64,000 nt of DNA from Hominenteromicrobium mulieris (lineage in GTDB: Bacteria; Bacillota; Clostridia; Oscillospirales; Acutalibacteraceae): positions 62,001 through 126,000 of the forward strand of contig JAJJOY010000003.1 in NCBI GenBank assembly GCA_021029595.1, given 5' to 3'. The position numbers were made by a program, and so were the translations under genes. Below, piece after piece: positions 54,064 through 62,237 of the stretch (position 1 is its first letter; each line of letters starts with the position of its first letter). The notes beneath the pieces are model-generated. The model did not search any database and was not told the DNA's origin. It saw nothing but the letters and a program-made list of their open reading frames with translations.

Positions 54064-54612
54064 TTATGCGCCCTCCTTTACCGTGTTGTACTTTGTGATG
54101 GCTTCGTTGACGGCGTTCGTCACTGCGCGGCTCGTGATGGACGCGCCGGTCATGGCTTCGATCTCGCCGTCCGACGGCGCCTTATTCTTCACAAGCGTGA
54201 TGCCCTTTTCCGGCGCAGTCTGCTTAAACTGATCCGTAAAGGAAGCCTTTTCCGCATTCGCGCCAAGACCCGGTGTTTCGCTGTGCTCCAGAATGACAAC
54301 GCCGGTGATCTGCCCGTCGGCGCTGATGCCGGTCATAACCTTCACCGCACCGCCGTAGCCCTTCGCCTCCGTCTGGAAAACGTAGCCGACCGTTTCGTTA
54401 TTCGCTTTGCCGATGTAATAGCCGTCCGCTTCTTCAAAGCTGTCCGCGTCGCTCAAAACGACTTTTCTCGACTGCTCCGCTTCCAGCGCGGACTGCTCGG
54501 CGATCTTATCTTTCGTAAGCAGGTTTGTGCCCGCCAGAAGCGCCGTGACGACAAGGCAAATGACAAACAGAATGAGCGCCGGTTTTAAAATATCTTTCGC
54601 GGTGATCTTCAT
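54064..54612 (-). CDS. rnfG: Rnf complex subunit RnfG
   Basis: 182 residues: one N-terminal helix and an extracellular FMN-binding domain ending in the flavinylation site DGEIEAMTGASITSRAV, where the Thr in SIT/TGAS-type context carries FMN. Relays electrons between RnfD/RnfE and the flavin chain. Confidence 0.96.
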   Translation of the reverse strand: MKITAKDILKPALILFVICLVVTALLAGTNLLTKDKIAEQSALEAEQSRKVVLSDADSFEEADGYYIGKANNETVGYVFQTEAKGYGGAVKVMTGISADGQITGVVILEHSETPGLGANAEKASFTDQFKQTAPEKGITLVKNKAPSDGEIEAMTGASITSRAVTNAVNEAITKYNTVKEGA

Positions 54613-55565
54613 TTTGCGTCACCCGCTTTCTTTGCCTTCATTTTGCCGAACGTCTGCGGCTTCGCAACGCGCTCGATGAGCGGCACTAAAATATTCATCA
54701 GTACGATGGAGTACGATACGCCCTCCGGCAGAGACGCGAACTGGCGGATTAAAATCGTCAGCACGCCGCAGCCGACGGCATAGATGACGCGTGCGCTGAA
54801 GTTGATGGGGCTTGTGGTGTAATCGGTCGCCATGAAAATCGCGCCGAGCAAGAGGCCGCCGGAAAGAATATCCATCAGCGGATCGCGGCCGAGCAGTGCG
54901 GAAAGCACCGCTGCCGTTGCAAGGTACGTGACCGGGATAACCGGGCTGATAACGCGGCGTGCAACAAGGTAAATGCCGCCGAGAATGAGTGCGAGTGCAC
55001 AGGTCTCGCCGAGGCAGCCGCCCGTGTTGCCGAGAAACATATCGAGGTAACTCGGCAGCGCCGCACCCGTGCCCTCGGAGAGAACGCCGAGCGGCGTTGC
55101 GGTCGTCATGGCATCGGAGAAGCTGTGGTCCATCGGCGCCGTCCACGCGGTCATTTTTGCCGGGAACGAGTTCATCAGAATGATACGCGCCGTCAGCGCG
55201 GGGTTCACGAAGTTCTGGCCGATGCCGCCGAACATCTGCTTTACGACAACAATGGCGATGACGCCGCCGAACGCCGCAATGATGGGGCTGATGGAAACGG
55301 GCAGGTTCATCGCGAGTAAAACGCCCGTCACAACGCAGGAAAGGTCACCGACCGTCTGGCGGCGCTTCATGACGCGGCGGGATATGTATTCGCTCAAAAT
55401 GCAGGACGCGACCGTCGTCAGGATAATAACCGCCGCGCGGAAGCCGAAAATGATGACGGACGCAATCATCGCCGGGGTCAGCGCCAAAATGACGTCCAGC
55501 ATCAAAGTCTGGGTGGTGTCTTTTGACTGAAAGTGCGGCGAGGAGGAAACGATGAATTTGTTCAC
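54609..55565 (-). CDS. rnfD: Rnf complex subunit RnfD
   Basis: 318 residues, about nine helices; covalent-FMN type motif is seen in TTATPLGVLSEGT, and FMATDYTTSPIN matches the conserved NqrB/RnfD turn. Main ion-translocating core subunit. Overlaps rnfC and rnfG by four bases each. Confidence 0.96.
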   Translation of the reverse strand: MNKFIVSSSPHFQSKDTTQTLMLDVILALTPAMIASVIIFGFRAAVIILTTVASCILSEYISRRVMKRRQTVGDLSCVVTGVLLAMNLPVSISPIIAAFGGVIAIVVVKQMFGGIGQNFVNPALTARIILMNSFPAKMTAWTAPMDHSFSDAMTTATPLGVLSEGTGAALPSYLDMFLGNTGGCLGETCALALILGGIYLVARRVISPVIPVTYLATAAVLSALLGRDPLMDILSGGLLLGAIFMATDYTTSPINFSARVIYAVGCGVLTILIRQFASLPEGVSYSIVLMNILVPLIERVAKPQTFGKMKAKKAGDAK

Positions 55566-56908
55566 TTTTTAGCCGCCTCCTTCTTTACATAGTATTTGCC
55601 GAGGCGAATGGCCTGCACGATGCGGCGTTTCGCCGGGCAGGAGAATGCGCAGCAGCCGCATTCCATGCACGTCATGATGTCGAGTTTTTTCAGCATTTCT
55701 ACATCCTTGCGCTCCGCATATTTTTCAAGCTTTGCGGGCACAAGGTTCATGGGACATGCCGCAACGCAGCGGCCGCAGCGGATGCAATCGGTCGGCTCCA
55801 AAAGGCGCGCTTCTTCCGCGCCGAATGCGAGTAACCCGTTATTCTGCTTTAAGACCGGCAGCTCGTCGGTTGTCACAGCGACGCCCATCATCGGGCCGCC
55901 CATGATGAGCTTCTGCGGTTCTTCCTTATAACCGCCGCAGAATTCCATGACCTCGCGAATTTTTGTGCCGATGGGCACAATGACATTCTGCGGGTTCTGC
56001 ACGGCGCTGCCGTCCACCGTGACGCGCTTCATCGTCAGCGGCATGCCGGTGCGCATGTAGCTTGCAAGGAACGAGACGGAGCCGATGTTCATGACAAGGC
56101 AACCCACGTCTGCCGGCAGACCGCCCGCCGGGACTTTTCTGCCCGTTGCCGCCTGCACCAGCACCTTTTCCGCGCCCTGCGGGTAGCTTGCATGCAGCTT
56201 TAACACGCGCACTTCGTCGTTCGGGTCCATTTTCGGGTCATCCGCAATGCGCGTCAGCGCTTCGATGGCGTCGGGCTTATTGTCTTCAATCGCGATGATG
56301 ACGCGGTGCACGTCTAAAATCTCTTTAATCTTATAAATACCGGCAAGCACGTTTTTGCCGTTTTCGAGCGCCTCGCGGTGGTCGGAGGTAATATAGGGCT
56401 CACACTCCGCAACGTTGACGATGAGCGTATCGATTTTTTTGTCCGGGGGGACGTTTAATTTCACGTGCGCCGGAAAGCCTGCGCCGCCGAGACCGACGAG
56501 ACCCGAAGCGCGCGCCGCATCGGTCAGCTGCTGCTTCGTTTTGATCTCCGGTGGGGGACATACCGCAGGGTCGTGCTCCATTAACCCGTCCGACGTGATG
56601 ATGACGGCGTCCACCGCCTGCCCGCCGGGCATAATGACTTTTTTGATCTCTTTCACGGTGCCGGAAACCGAGGAATGGATCGGCACGGAAACGTATGCGG
56701 CGCTGTCCGCAACCTTGGTGCCGACATACACGCGGTCGCCCTTTTTCACACAGGGCACACACGGTGCGCCGATGTGCTGCGTCATGGGCAGCGTGATCTC
56801 ATCGGGCGGCGGCATCACGCGCGTTTCGGTGTGCGCCGTGTTCTTATGGTGCGGCACATGCGCGCCGCCGTGCGTGCGGAACGGGCGCTTCGGAAAAGAC
56901 TGTTCCAT
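55562..56908 (-). CDS. rnfC: Rnf complex subunit RnfC
   Basis: 448 residues: FMN/NADH-binding domain (GLVGLGGAGFPAHVKL), SLBB-like middle, and two 4Fe-4S motifs (CIRCGRCVAACPMNL and CMECGCCAFSCPAKR). The NADH-side subunit. First gene of rnfCDGEAB. Confidence 0.96.
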   Translation of the reverse strand: MEQSFPKRPFRTHGGAHVPHHKNTAHTETRVMPPPDEITLPMTQHIGAPCVPCVKKGDRVYVGTKVADSAAYVSVPIHSSVSGTVKEIKKVIMPGGQAVDAVIITSDGLMEHDPAVCPPPEIKTKQQLTDAARASGLVGLGGAGFPAHVKLNVPPDKKIDTLIVNVAECEPYITSDHREALENGKNVLAGIYKIKEILDVHRVIIAIEDNKPDAIEALTRIADDPKMDPNDEVRVLKLHASYPQGAEKVLVQAATGRKVPAGGLPADVGCLVMNIGSVSFLASYMRTGMPLTMKRVTVDGSAVQNPQNVIVPIGTKIREVMEFCGGYKEEPQKLIMGGPMMGVAVTTDELPVLKQNNGLLAFGAEEARLLEPTDCIRCGRCVAACPMNLVPAKLEKYAERKDVEMLKKLDIMTCMECGCCAFSCPAKRRIVQAIRLGKYYVKKEAAKK

Positions 56909-56992
56909 CTTTATTCCTTCCTTTCTTTCGTGTTAAAAAACAGACTTTGCCGGTGCAAGACACAACAAAGTCACAGTTTTTGGATTTATTCA

Positions 56993-57021
56993 ATTTTAGC
57001 ACCGCTTTTGTACATTGGCAA
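56993..57021 (-). promoter_or_regulatory. Sigma-A promoter of the rnf operon
   Basis: TTGCCA, 17 bp, TAAAAT on the minus strand. The leader contains GACTTTG..CAAAGTC (56943-56972 region) followed by T6, a weak attenuator-like hairpin. Confidence 0.75.
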
Positions 57022-57086
57022 TAGAAAAAAGCGGTATTTCCACAATTTTCTGACGGAATATGGGCATGCACATTTATTTGTAAGCT

Positions 57087-57668
57087 TTACCGCATGCGTC
57101 GCACGGACGAAATGAGCCCCGTATCGTACTCCGAACGCAGGATGGAGTAACACACATTGTCGAAAACTTCTCCGTCAAACCGCTTGAAGCCGCACGGCAT
57201 AACGCCCTCAAAGATGAATCCCGCGCGCTCGATGACCTTTCTTGACGGCTCGTTGCCCACAAAGTGGCTGATGGCGACGACCTCGACGTTCATCACTTCA
57301 AACGCGTTCTGCACCATGGCGCGCAGCGCTTCCGTCATGTAGCCGTTATGGCGGTAGCGGCGCGAAAGCTCGTAGCCAATCGAAATACTGTCCGTATTAT
57401 AGCGGCAGTAATCGCGCTGGTACTTGATCTTGCCCATCACTTCGCCCGTTTCGCGCAGGGTGATGGCAAAGGCATACGGGTCGTCTGCGGCGCGCCTCAA
57501 TTCACTCTCCGCCTCCGCCGGTGTAGAAACCGGTTTGGAGCCCGCCCGCAGCATGGTATCCGCATCGGCGGCAAACAGCAGAAAGCCGCTCATGTCCTGC
57601 ATGGAAAAGCGTCTAAGGCGCAGGCGCGGCGTTAAGATTTCCGCTTTTCCGAGTGTATCACCGCGCAT
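57087..57668 (-). CDS. GNAT family N-acetyltransferase (RimJ/RimL-like)
   Basis: 193 residues: ILTPRLRLRRFSMQD, IGYELSRRYRHNGYMTEALRAMVQNAF and NEPSRKVIERAGFIFEGVM are the family blocks. AAGGAG ten bases before ATG. Overlaps the end of the lipid kinase gene by 11 bases. Substrate unknown. Confidence 0.88.
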   Translation of the reverse strand: MRGDTLGKAEILTPRLRLRRFSMQDMSGFLLFAADADTMLRAGSKPVSTPAEAESELRRAADDPYAFAITLRETGEVMGKIKYQRDYCRYNTDSISIGYELSRRYRHNGYMTEALRAMVQNAFEVMNVEVVAISHFVGNEPSRKVIERAGFIFEGVMPCGFKRFDGEVFDNVCYSILRSEYDTGLISSVRRMR

Positions 57669-58608
57669 TGTTCGGCTCCTTCGGCAATGCCGCGCCGCGC
57701 GGCAAAATGAAATTCAGTGCGTGCGGCAGAATGTTGTATTCCTCGCTTTTCACCTTGATGCACAAGCCGTCCATATTGCTGACGACTTCATTTTCGCTTT
57801 GAATTTCGATCTTCACGCCGCGGCGGTAAACGAGCAGGTCGGAAAACGCCGGGTTGCTTAAATGCTCGCCGCGTTTATACTTCGGCACAAGACCCGGAAT
57901 GCGGGAATAGGCGGGCTTTCGGATCAGCACAAAATCGAGCAGACCGTCGTCTATCACCGAGTTCGGCGCGCCGCAGTACCCGCCGCCATACCAGCGACCG
58001 TTGCCCGCAAGCGTGAACAGAAATTCGCCCGTAACGGTCTCTTTTGTGCCGTCCGCATAGTAAAACGTTACGGTCATTTTGTCCGCAAGGTGCCCCAAAA
58101 AGCACTTTGCAAGCGAAATGGTATACGCAAGCTCGCCCGAAACGAACGGCAGGTGCTTATAATAATTCATCTCCGCCGCCACCTTGGCGTCAAAACCCAC
58201 AGAGCAGATGTTCACGGCATCGCCGTGCTGCGTGCGGATCATATCGATGGACACAGTCTTGCCCGCCAGCTGATTTTCCGGATTCAAAAACACTTCGCGC
58301 TTGCCGAATGAGCGCACGAAGTCGTTGCCGCTGCCGCACGGATATACGCCCACGGCGGCGTTTTTGTGAAACTCCGCACCGCGCACGACCTCCAGCACCG
58401 TGCCGTCGCCACCGACGGCCCAAATGCGCACCGCATCGCCCTTTTCGGCGGCCGCTCTTGCCAGCTCCTCGCCATGGCCCGCGCGCTGTGTGAGGTAAAT
58501 TTCCGGCTCTTCCCCGTGCGTGGCATGCACGGCGCGGATGCGCTCCATAAACTGCACGGTATGGTCGTGCTTGCCGGCTTTTGGGTTGATGATATAAACA
58601 TTCCGCAT
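57658..58608 (-). CDS. Diacylglycerol kinase family lipid kinase (YegS/DgkB-like)
   Basis: 316 residues with the kinase pattern NPKAGK, WAVGGDGTVLEV, YPCGSGNDFVRSFG and IDDGLLDFVLIRK. It probably phosphorylates diacylglycerol or a related lipid at the membrane surface, returning it to phospholipid synthesis. Coupled to the acetyltransferase downstream. Confidence 0.92.
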   Translation of the reverse strand: MRNVYIINPKAGKHDHTVQFMERIRAVHATHGEEPEIYLTQRAGHGEELARAAAEKGDAVRIWAVGGDGTVLEVVRGAEFHKNAAVGVYPCGSGNDFVRSFGKREVFLNPENQLAGKTVSIDMIRTQHGDAVNICSVGFDAKVAAEMNYYKHLPFVSGELAYTISLAKCFLGHLADKMTVTFYYADGTKETVTGEFLFTLAGNGRWYGGGYCGAPNSVIDDGLLDFVLIRKPAYSRIPGLVPKYKRGEHLSNPAFSDLLVYRRGVKIEIQSENEVVSNMDGLCIKVKSEEYNILPHALNFILPRGAALPKEPNNAR

Positions 58609-58632
58609 ATGTACCCTCCCCTAAAGCATCTT

Positions 58633-59772
58633 TTATGCCTTAAAATACATGTAATACTGGCAGCGGATCATGCCGTTGTAGAGCTTGCGGCGGCGGTCGG
58701 CTTTTTTGCCGAAGCATGTCTCAAACCGCTCGTCCGGACTGATGGCAGCATAGCTCCAGCCGCGCTTCGGCGTGAAGACGTGCCCCATCGTTTTGTAGAT
58801 GTCCTCCGCCGTTTTCACGTCTAAAAGCCGCTCGCCGTACGGCGGGTTGCAGATGACGCAGCCGAACGGGCCGTCGTTGCTGAAATCCTTGATGTCGCGC
58901 ACTTCTGCGGAGATATACTGCGCAACTCCCGCTTTCTTCGCGTTTTCAAGCGTCAGGCGCACGGCTTCGGGGTCAATGTCATAGCCGAACGCCAAAAAGC
59001 CCTCATCGCGGCGTTCAAGTGCCTTTGCGGCAATGTGCTCGTTGTCCCAGATATTTCCGGGGACAGCTTTCCACTTTTCCGCCGCAAAGTGGCGGCGCAG
59101 GCCGGGCGCAATGTGCATGGCGAGCATGGCGCCCTCGATTAAAATCGTACCCGAACCGCAGAAAGGGTCGATGAGCGTGCCGTCCGTGCGCACACGGGAA
59201 AGCTTTGCCATGACCGCCGCAAGCGTCTCTTTGATGGGCGCTTCATTGGAATTTTTGCGGTAACCGCGTTTGTGCAGCCCCGCGCCGCTCGTATCCAGCA
59301 TAATGCTGACCTTGTCTTTCATAATTAAAAACTGAATCTGGTAGTTCGCGCCCGTCTCCGGGAAATGCTCCAGCTTATACGCCTCCTTGAGGCTTTCCAC
59401 CACGGCTTTTTTGATAATGGCCTGACAGTCCGGTACGCTCATGAGCTGACTTGATAAGCACCGCCCCTTGACCGGAAATGCGTCGTCGCGGCCGATCCAC
59501 TCCGTCCACGGCAGGGCCTTCACGCCGCGAAACAGGCTTTCAAAGCTTTTCGCTTCAAATGTACCGAGCAAAACGAGCACGCGCTCCGCAAAGCGGGAGC
59601 AGATATTCGCGCGGGCGATCATCTCCGGGGAGCCTGCGCACAGCACACGTCCGTTTTCCGGCGCGACATTTTCCGCGCCCATATCGCGGAGCTCCTCCGC
59701 TACAAGACCCTCAACACCCAAAAGGCAGGGCAAAACAAGCTGATATGTATGCAAAGTTATCACCATTTTCAT
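58633..59772 (-). CDS. THUMP-domain class I RNA methyltransferase (RlmL/YpsC-like)
   Basis: 379 residues: N-terminal THUMP/ferredoxin-like part (CLLGVEGLVAEELRDMGAE), then the SAM-binding domain (DPFCGSGTILIEGAMLA, YDIDPEAVRLTLENAKKAG) and catalytic NPPYGERL. It methylates N2 of a guanine, most likely in 23S rRNA. ATG 59772 lacks a clear ribosome site; TTG 59754 behind GGTGAT is an alternative. A TATACT box lies just upstream (about 59796). Confidence 0.92.
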   Translation of the reverse strand: MKMVITLHTYQLVLPCLLGVEGLVAEELRDMGAENVAPENGRVLCAGSPEMIARANICSRFAERVLVLLGTFEAKSFESLFRGVKALPWTEWIGRDDAFPVKGRCLSSQLMSVPDCQAIIKKAVVESLKEAYKLEHFPETGANYQIQFLIMKDKVSIMLDTSGAGLHKRGYRKNSNEAPIKETLAAVMAKLSRVRTDGTLIDPFCGSGTILIEGAMLAMHIAPGLRRHFAAEKWKAVPGNIWDNEHIAAKALERRDEGFLAFGYDIDPEAVRLTLENAKKAGVAQYISAEVRDIKDFSNDGPFGCVICNPPYGERLLDVKTAEDIYKTMGHVFTPKRGWSYAAISPDERFETCFGKKADRRRKLYNGMIRCQYYMYFKA

Positions 59773-59842
59773 TTCATATATTTAAGTATTTTTTAGTATA
59801 CCATAAATCGCGCACTTTCGACACCGTATACAGAAAAATAAA

Positions 59843-59880
59843 TAAAAAAATTACCCGCCGACTTTTGAAAAGCCAACGGG
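59843..59880 (-). terminator. Terminator of the G3E GTPase operon
   Basis: Long interrupted hairpin between CCCG (59854) and CGGG (59880) with inner CTTTT/AAAAG pairing, followed by T7 on the minus strand. Confidence 0.8.
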
Positions 59881-59894
59881 CAATGAATTTAAGC

Positions 59895-60839
59895 TTAATA
59901 GAACGTCGCAACGGGCTGCGCGGGCGCTTCGGCAGGCTCGATGTTCTGAAGCGTCAGAACCGGACCCTTGCGGCCGTAGAGCTTGTGCCACTTATACGCA
60001 ACGGAAAGGCGCATGGTGTACCACTTTCCGTTTTCCGGCATTTTGTCCGCGTCGCACAGCGTGAGCAGACCCGCAAACTGGATATCCTCCACGCAGCAGG
60101 TCATCAGCTGGCGGCCGAAGAAGAACATGCCCGGCTTCATGCGCGGGTTCACGGCTGCAAGGCCCTTATACTCGACGACCTTGCCGTCGTACTTTTTCGG
60201 ATCTTCGGAAAGGTCACGGTACCACAGCGCGTAATCGCCGTCTTCAATCTTTACGACCGGCGCGTTGATGTCAAACGGCAGCGGATCTTCGATCTCGTCG
60301 TATTCAACGTCGCCGTTCGTGTACTCGTAGGCGATGTCCGGGCGGCGGCTGATGCCGCGCACAATCTTGTGGAACGCCATTTTGTCCATGTCCTTCGTGA
60401 AACGGTTGAACACGACCAACTCGCAGCCGGAGAGCTTATCCACAACAAGGCCGCGCATGTTGGCGTTGTAAGTGAGGAACGTCGTCGCGTCCGCGAACAT
60501 AAATTCCTGATAGACCGCCCAGTTTTCCGGCATGTTGTCGTACAGCGTTTTCAACTGCCACATGCCGTTGTACTCGATGAGCACACGGGAAGCGCGGTGC
60601 TTTTTCGCGAGGATGTCAAGCGTTTCGCTCGTCAGCTCGTCTTCGTCCTCAATGTTTTCCACATAGATGTTCTTCATGTAGGGGCGGGACTCGTCGTACT
60701 CCGTCTCGCCTTCCTCGCAGACGAGCAGCAAGGTACGCTGCCCGTTATTGAAACGCTTATCCGCAAGCGTTTCGTCTATAAAAGAGGTCTTGCCTGATTC
60801 GAGAAAGCCCGTAAACAGGTAAACCGGCATATCATCCAT
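59895..60839 (-). CDS. CobW-type G3E GTPase fused to a TIGR03943/DUF1980-like domain
   Basis: 314 residues. The N-terminal half is a G3E GTPase: Walker A GFLESGKTS (11-19), VLIEYNGMW, and VFNRFTKD in the guanine-specificity place. The C-terminal half has PKKYDGKVVEYKGLAAVN and GRQLMTCCVEDIQFAGLL, resembling the Cys-pair segment of TIGR03943-type permease accessory proteins. The CxCC motif of CobW zinc chaperones is absent. 34 bp behind a His-rich CobW gene. The pair probably handles a metal such as zinc; metal and target are not readable. Confidence 0.82.
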   Translation of the reverse strand: MDDMPVYLFTGFLESGKTSFIDETLADKRFNNGQRTLLLVCEEGETEYDESRPYMKNIYVENIEDEDELTSETLDILAKKHRASRVLIEYNGMWQLKTLYDNMPENWAVYQEFMFADATTFLTYNANMRGLVVDKLSGCELVVFNRFTKDMDKMAFHKIVRGISRRPDIAYEYTNGDVEYDEIEDPLPFDINAPVVKIEDGDYALWYRDLSEDPKKYDGKVVEYKGLAAVNPRMKPGMFFFGRQLMTCCVEDIQFAGLLTLCDADKMPENGKWYTMRLSVAYKWHKLYGRKGPVLTLQNIEPAEAPAQPVATFY

Positions 60840-60873
60840 CCATATTCCGCCTTTCTGTAAGGTTCAGCCCGCA

Positions 60874-61947
60874 TTACGCGAACAGCGCTTCGATCGCGGC
60901 CTCGTTGATGTGAGAACCGATGACGCACAGGCGGCCGATGACACCGGCGCTGCCGTTGCGCACAGAGGTCTCCTCCGGCACGTAGTCGAAGTGGATCCAC
61001 TCGCCGTCCCGACCTGCAACGATGCCCTTTGCACGCAGGATCATACCGTACTTTTCGCTGTTGTCGAGCTCCTCGAGAATGTGCTCGATCTCGTCCTTCG
61101 TGAACTTGCGGGTCGTCTCGGTGCCCCAGCTTGTGAACACCTCGTCGGCATGATGATGGTGGTGATGATGCTCGTGGTCGTGCTCATCGTGGTCGTGATG
61201 GTGATGCTCGTGCTCGTCCTCATCGTCATCGTCATGATGGTCGTGACAACCGCAGGTGCAGTGCTCGTCATGCTCTTCATGGTCGTGATGGTGGTGATGG
61301 TGGTGCTCGTGCTCGGTCTCCTCGGCAAGGAGCTTCAGCTCCTCTTCAAGGGTATTCTTGTGCTCCATCGTCTCGAGAATCTGTGCGCCGGTGAGCTGAT
61401 CCCACGGGGTGGTAATGATGGTGGCGTTCTGGTTGTGCTCGCGCAACAGAGCAACGCAGGCTTCAAGCTTTTCGGGCTTGATACCGTCCGTGCGGCTCAG
61501 AATGATGGAGTTTGCGTGCTCGATCTGGTCGTTATAGAACTCGCCGAAGTTTTTCATGTACATTTTGCACTTGTTTGCATCGGCAACGGTGGTGAAGCTA
61601 TTCAGCGTAACGTCTTCCATGTGCAGGTTCTGCACGGCACGGATCACATCGCTCAGCTTGCCTACGCCGGACGGCTCGATCAAAATGCGGTCCGGGTGGT
61701 AGGTCTCCAGCACCTGACGCAGTGCCTTGCCGAAGTCGCCCACAAGGCTGCAGCAGATGCAGCCCTGGCTCATTTCGGTGATTTCAATGCCGGCGTCCTG
61801 CAAAAAGCCGCCGTCAATGGCAATCTTGCCGAACTCGTTTTCGATGAGGACGAGCTTTTCGCCCTTAAAAGCTTCGGAGATCAGCTTGCGGATCAGCGTG
61901 GTTTTGCCTGCGCCGAGGAAGCCGGAAAAAATATCGATTTTCGTCAT
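60874..61947 (-). CDS. CobW/ZNG1-type GTPase with His-rich metal-binding loop
   Basis: 357 residues: Walker A GFLGAGKTT (9-17), metal site GCICC (62-66), EPSGVGKL, SRTDGIKPEK (specificity region), and a C-terminal CobW_C domain. Between them, residues 213-267 form a low-complexity segment of mostly His, Asp and Glu with CTCGC at 230-234, an evident metal store or sensor. A zinc (or Ni/Co) metallochaperone role follows from the family. It is the first gene of a two-GTPase operon. Confidence 0.93.
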   Translation of the reverse strand: MTKIDIFSGFLGAGKTTLIRKLISEAFKGEKLVLIENEFGKIAIDGGFLQDAGIEITEMSQGCICCSLVGDFGKALRQVLETYHPDRILIEPSGVGKLSDVIRAVQNLHMEDVTLNSFTTVADANKCKMYMKNFGEFYNDQIEHANSIILSRTDGIKPEKLEACVALLREHNQNATIITTPWDQLTGAQILETMEHKNTLEEELKLLAEETEHEHHHHHHHDHEEHDEHCTCGCHDHHDDDDEDEHEHHHHDHDEHDHEHHHHHHHADEVFTSWGTETTRKFTKDEIEHILEELDNSEKYGMILRAKGIVAGRDGEWIHFDYVPEETSVRNGSAGVIGRLCVIGSHINEAAIEALFA

Positions 61948-62018
61948 ATTCTCATGCCCTTTCGCAATAATTTACGGTTTGGATAAACGCTCTTGGAGGG
62001 GCCGCGCAATTCGCTTTC

Positions 62019-62087
62019 TGCGGAAAGCGACCAAAGGCGCTGTCCTTGGGATCCGCCGCCTTTGAAAAGGCGGGCGAAACTTTATTC
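62019..62087. repeat. Dispersed intergenic repeat with hairpin
   Basis: Starts TGCGGAAAGCGAC as at 14111 and contains CCGCCTTTGAAAAGGCGG followed by GCGAAACTTT, matching the arm of the terminator at 25617-25658. It lies in the leader of the CobW operon. Confidence 0.5.
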
Positions 62088-62152
62088 GCTCGGTTGTCTT
62101 TCGCTTATCACAGAATGGAAGTTTACTGAAACTTTCGGTCTCTCCAATCTTG

Positions 62153-62182
62153 TATTGTAAATCTTTCTTTTAAAAGTTGCAA
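62153..62182 (-). promoter_or_regulatory. Sigma-A promoter of the CobW operon
   Basis: TTGCAA, 18 bp, TACAAT on the minus strand. The leader is about 200 nt and holds the dispersed repeat; no clear Zur box was seen. Confidence 0.7.
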
Positions 62183-62237
62183 GAGAAATCGATAAATGTT
62201 TACACTTTCATCATTTTCATGCGCTTTCGCGCCGTTT

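Noticed and set aside
61040..61330. Repetitive CAT/GTG-rich tract resembling a microsatellite
   Set aside because: It is in frame within the CobW gene and encodes the His/Asp/Glu-rich metal-binding loop.
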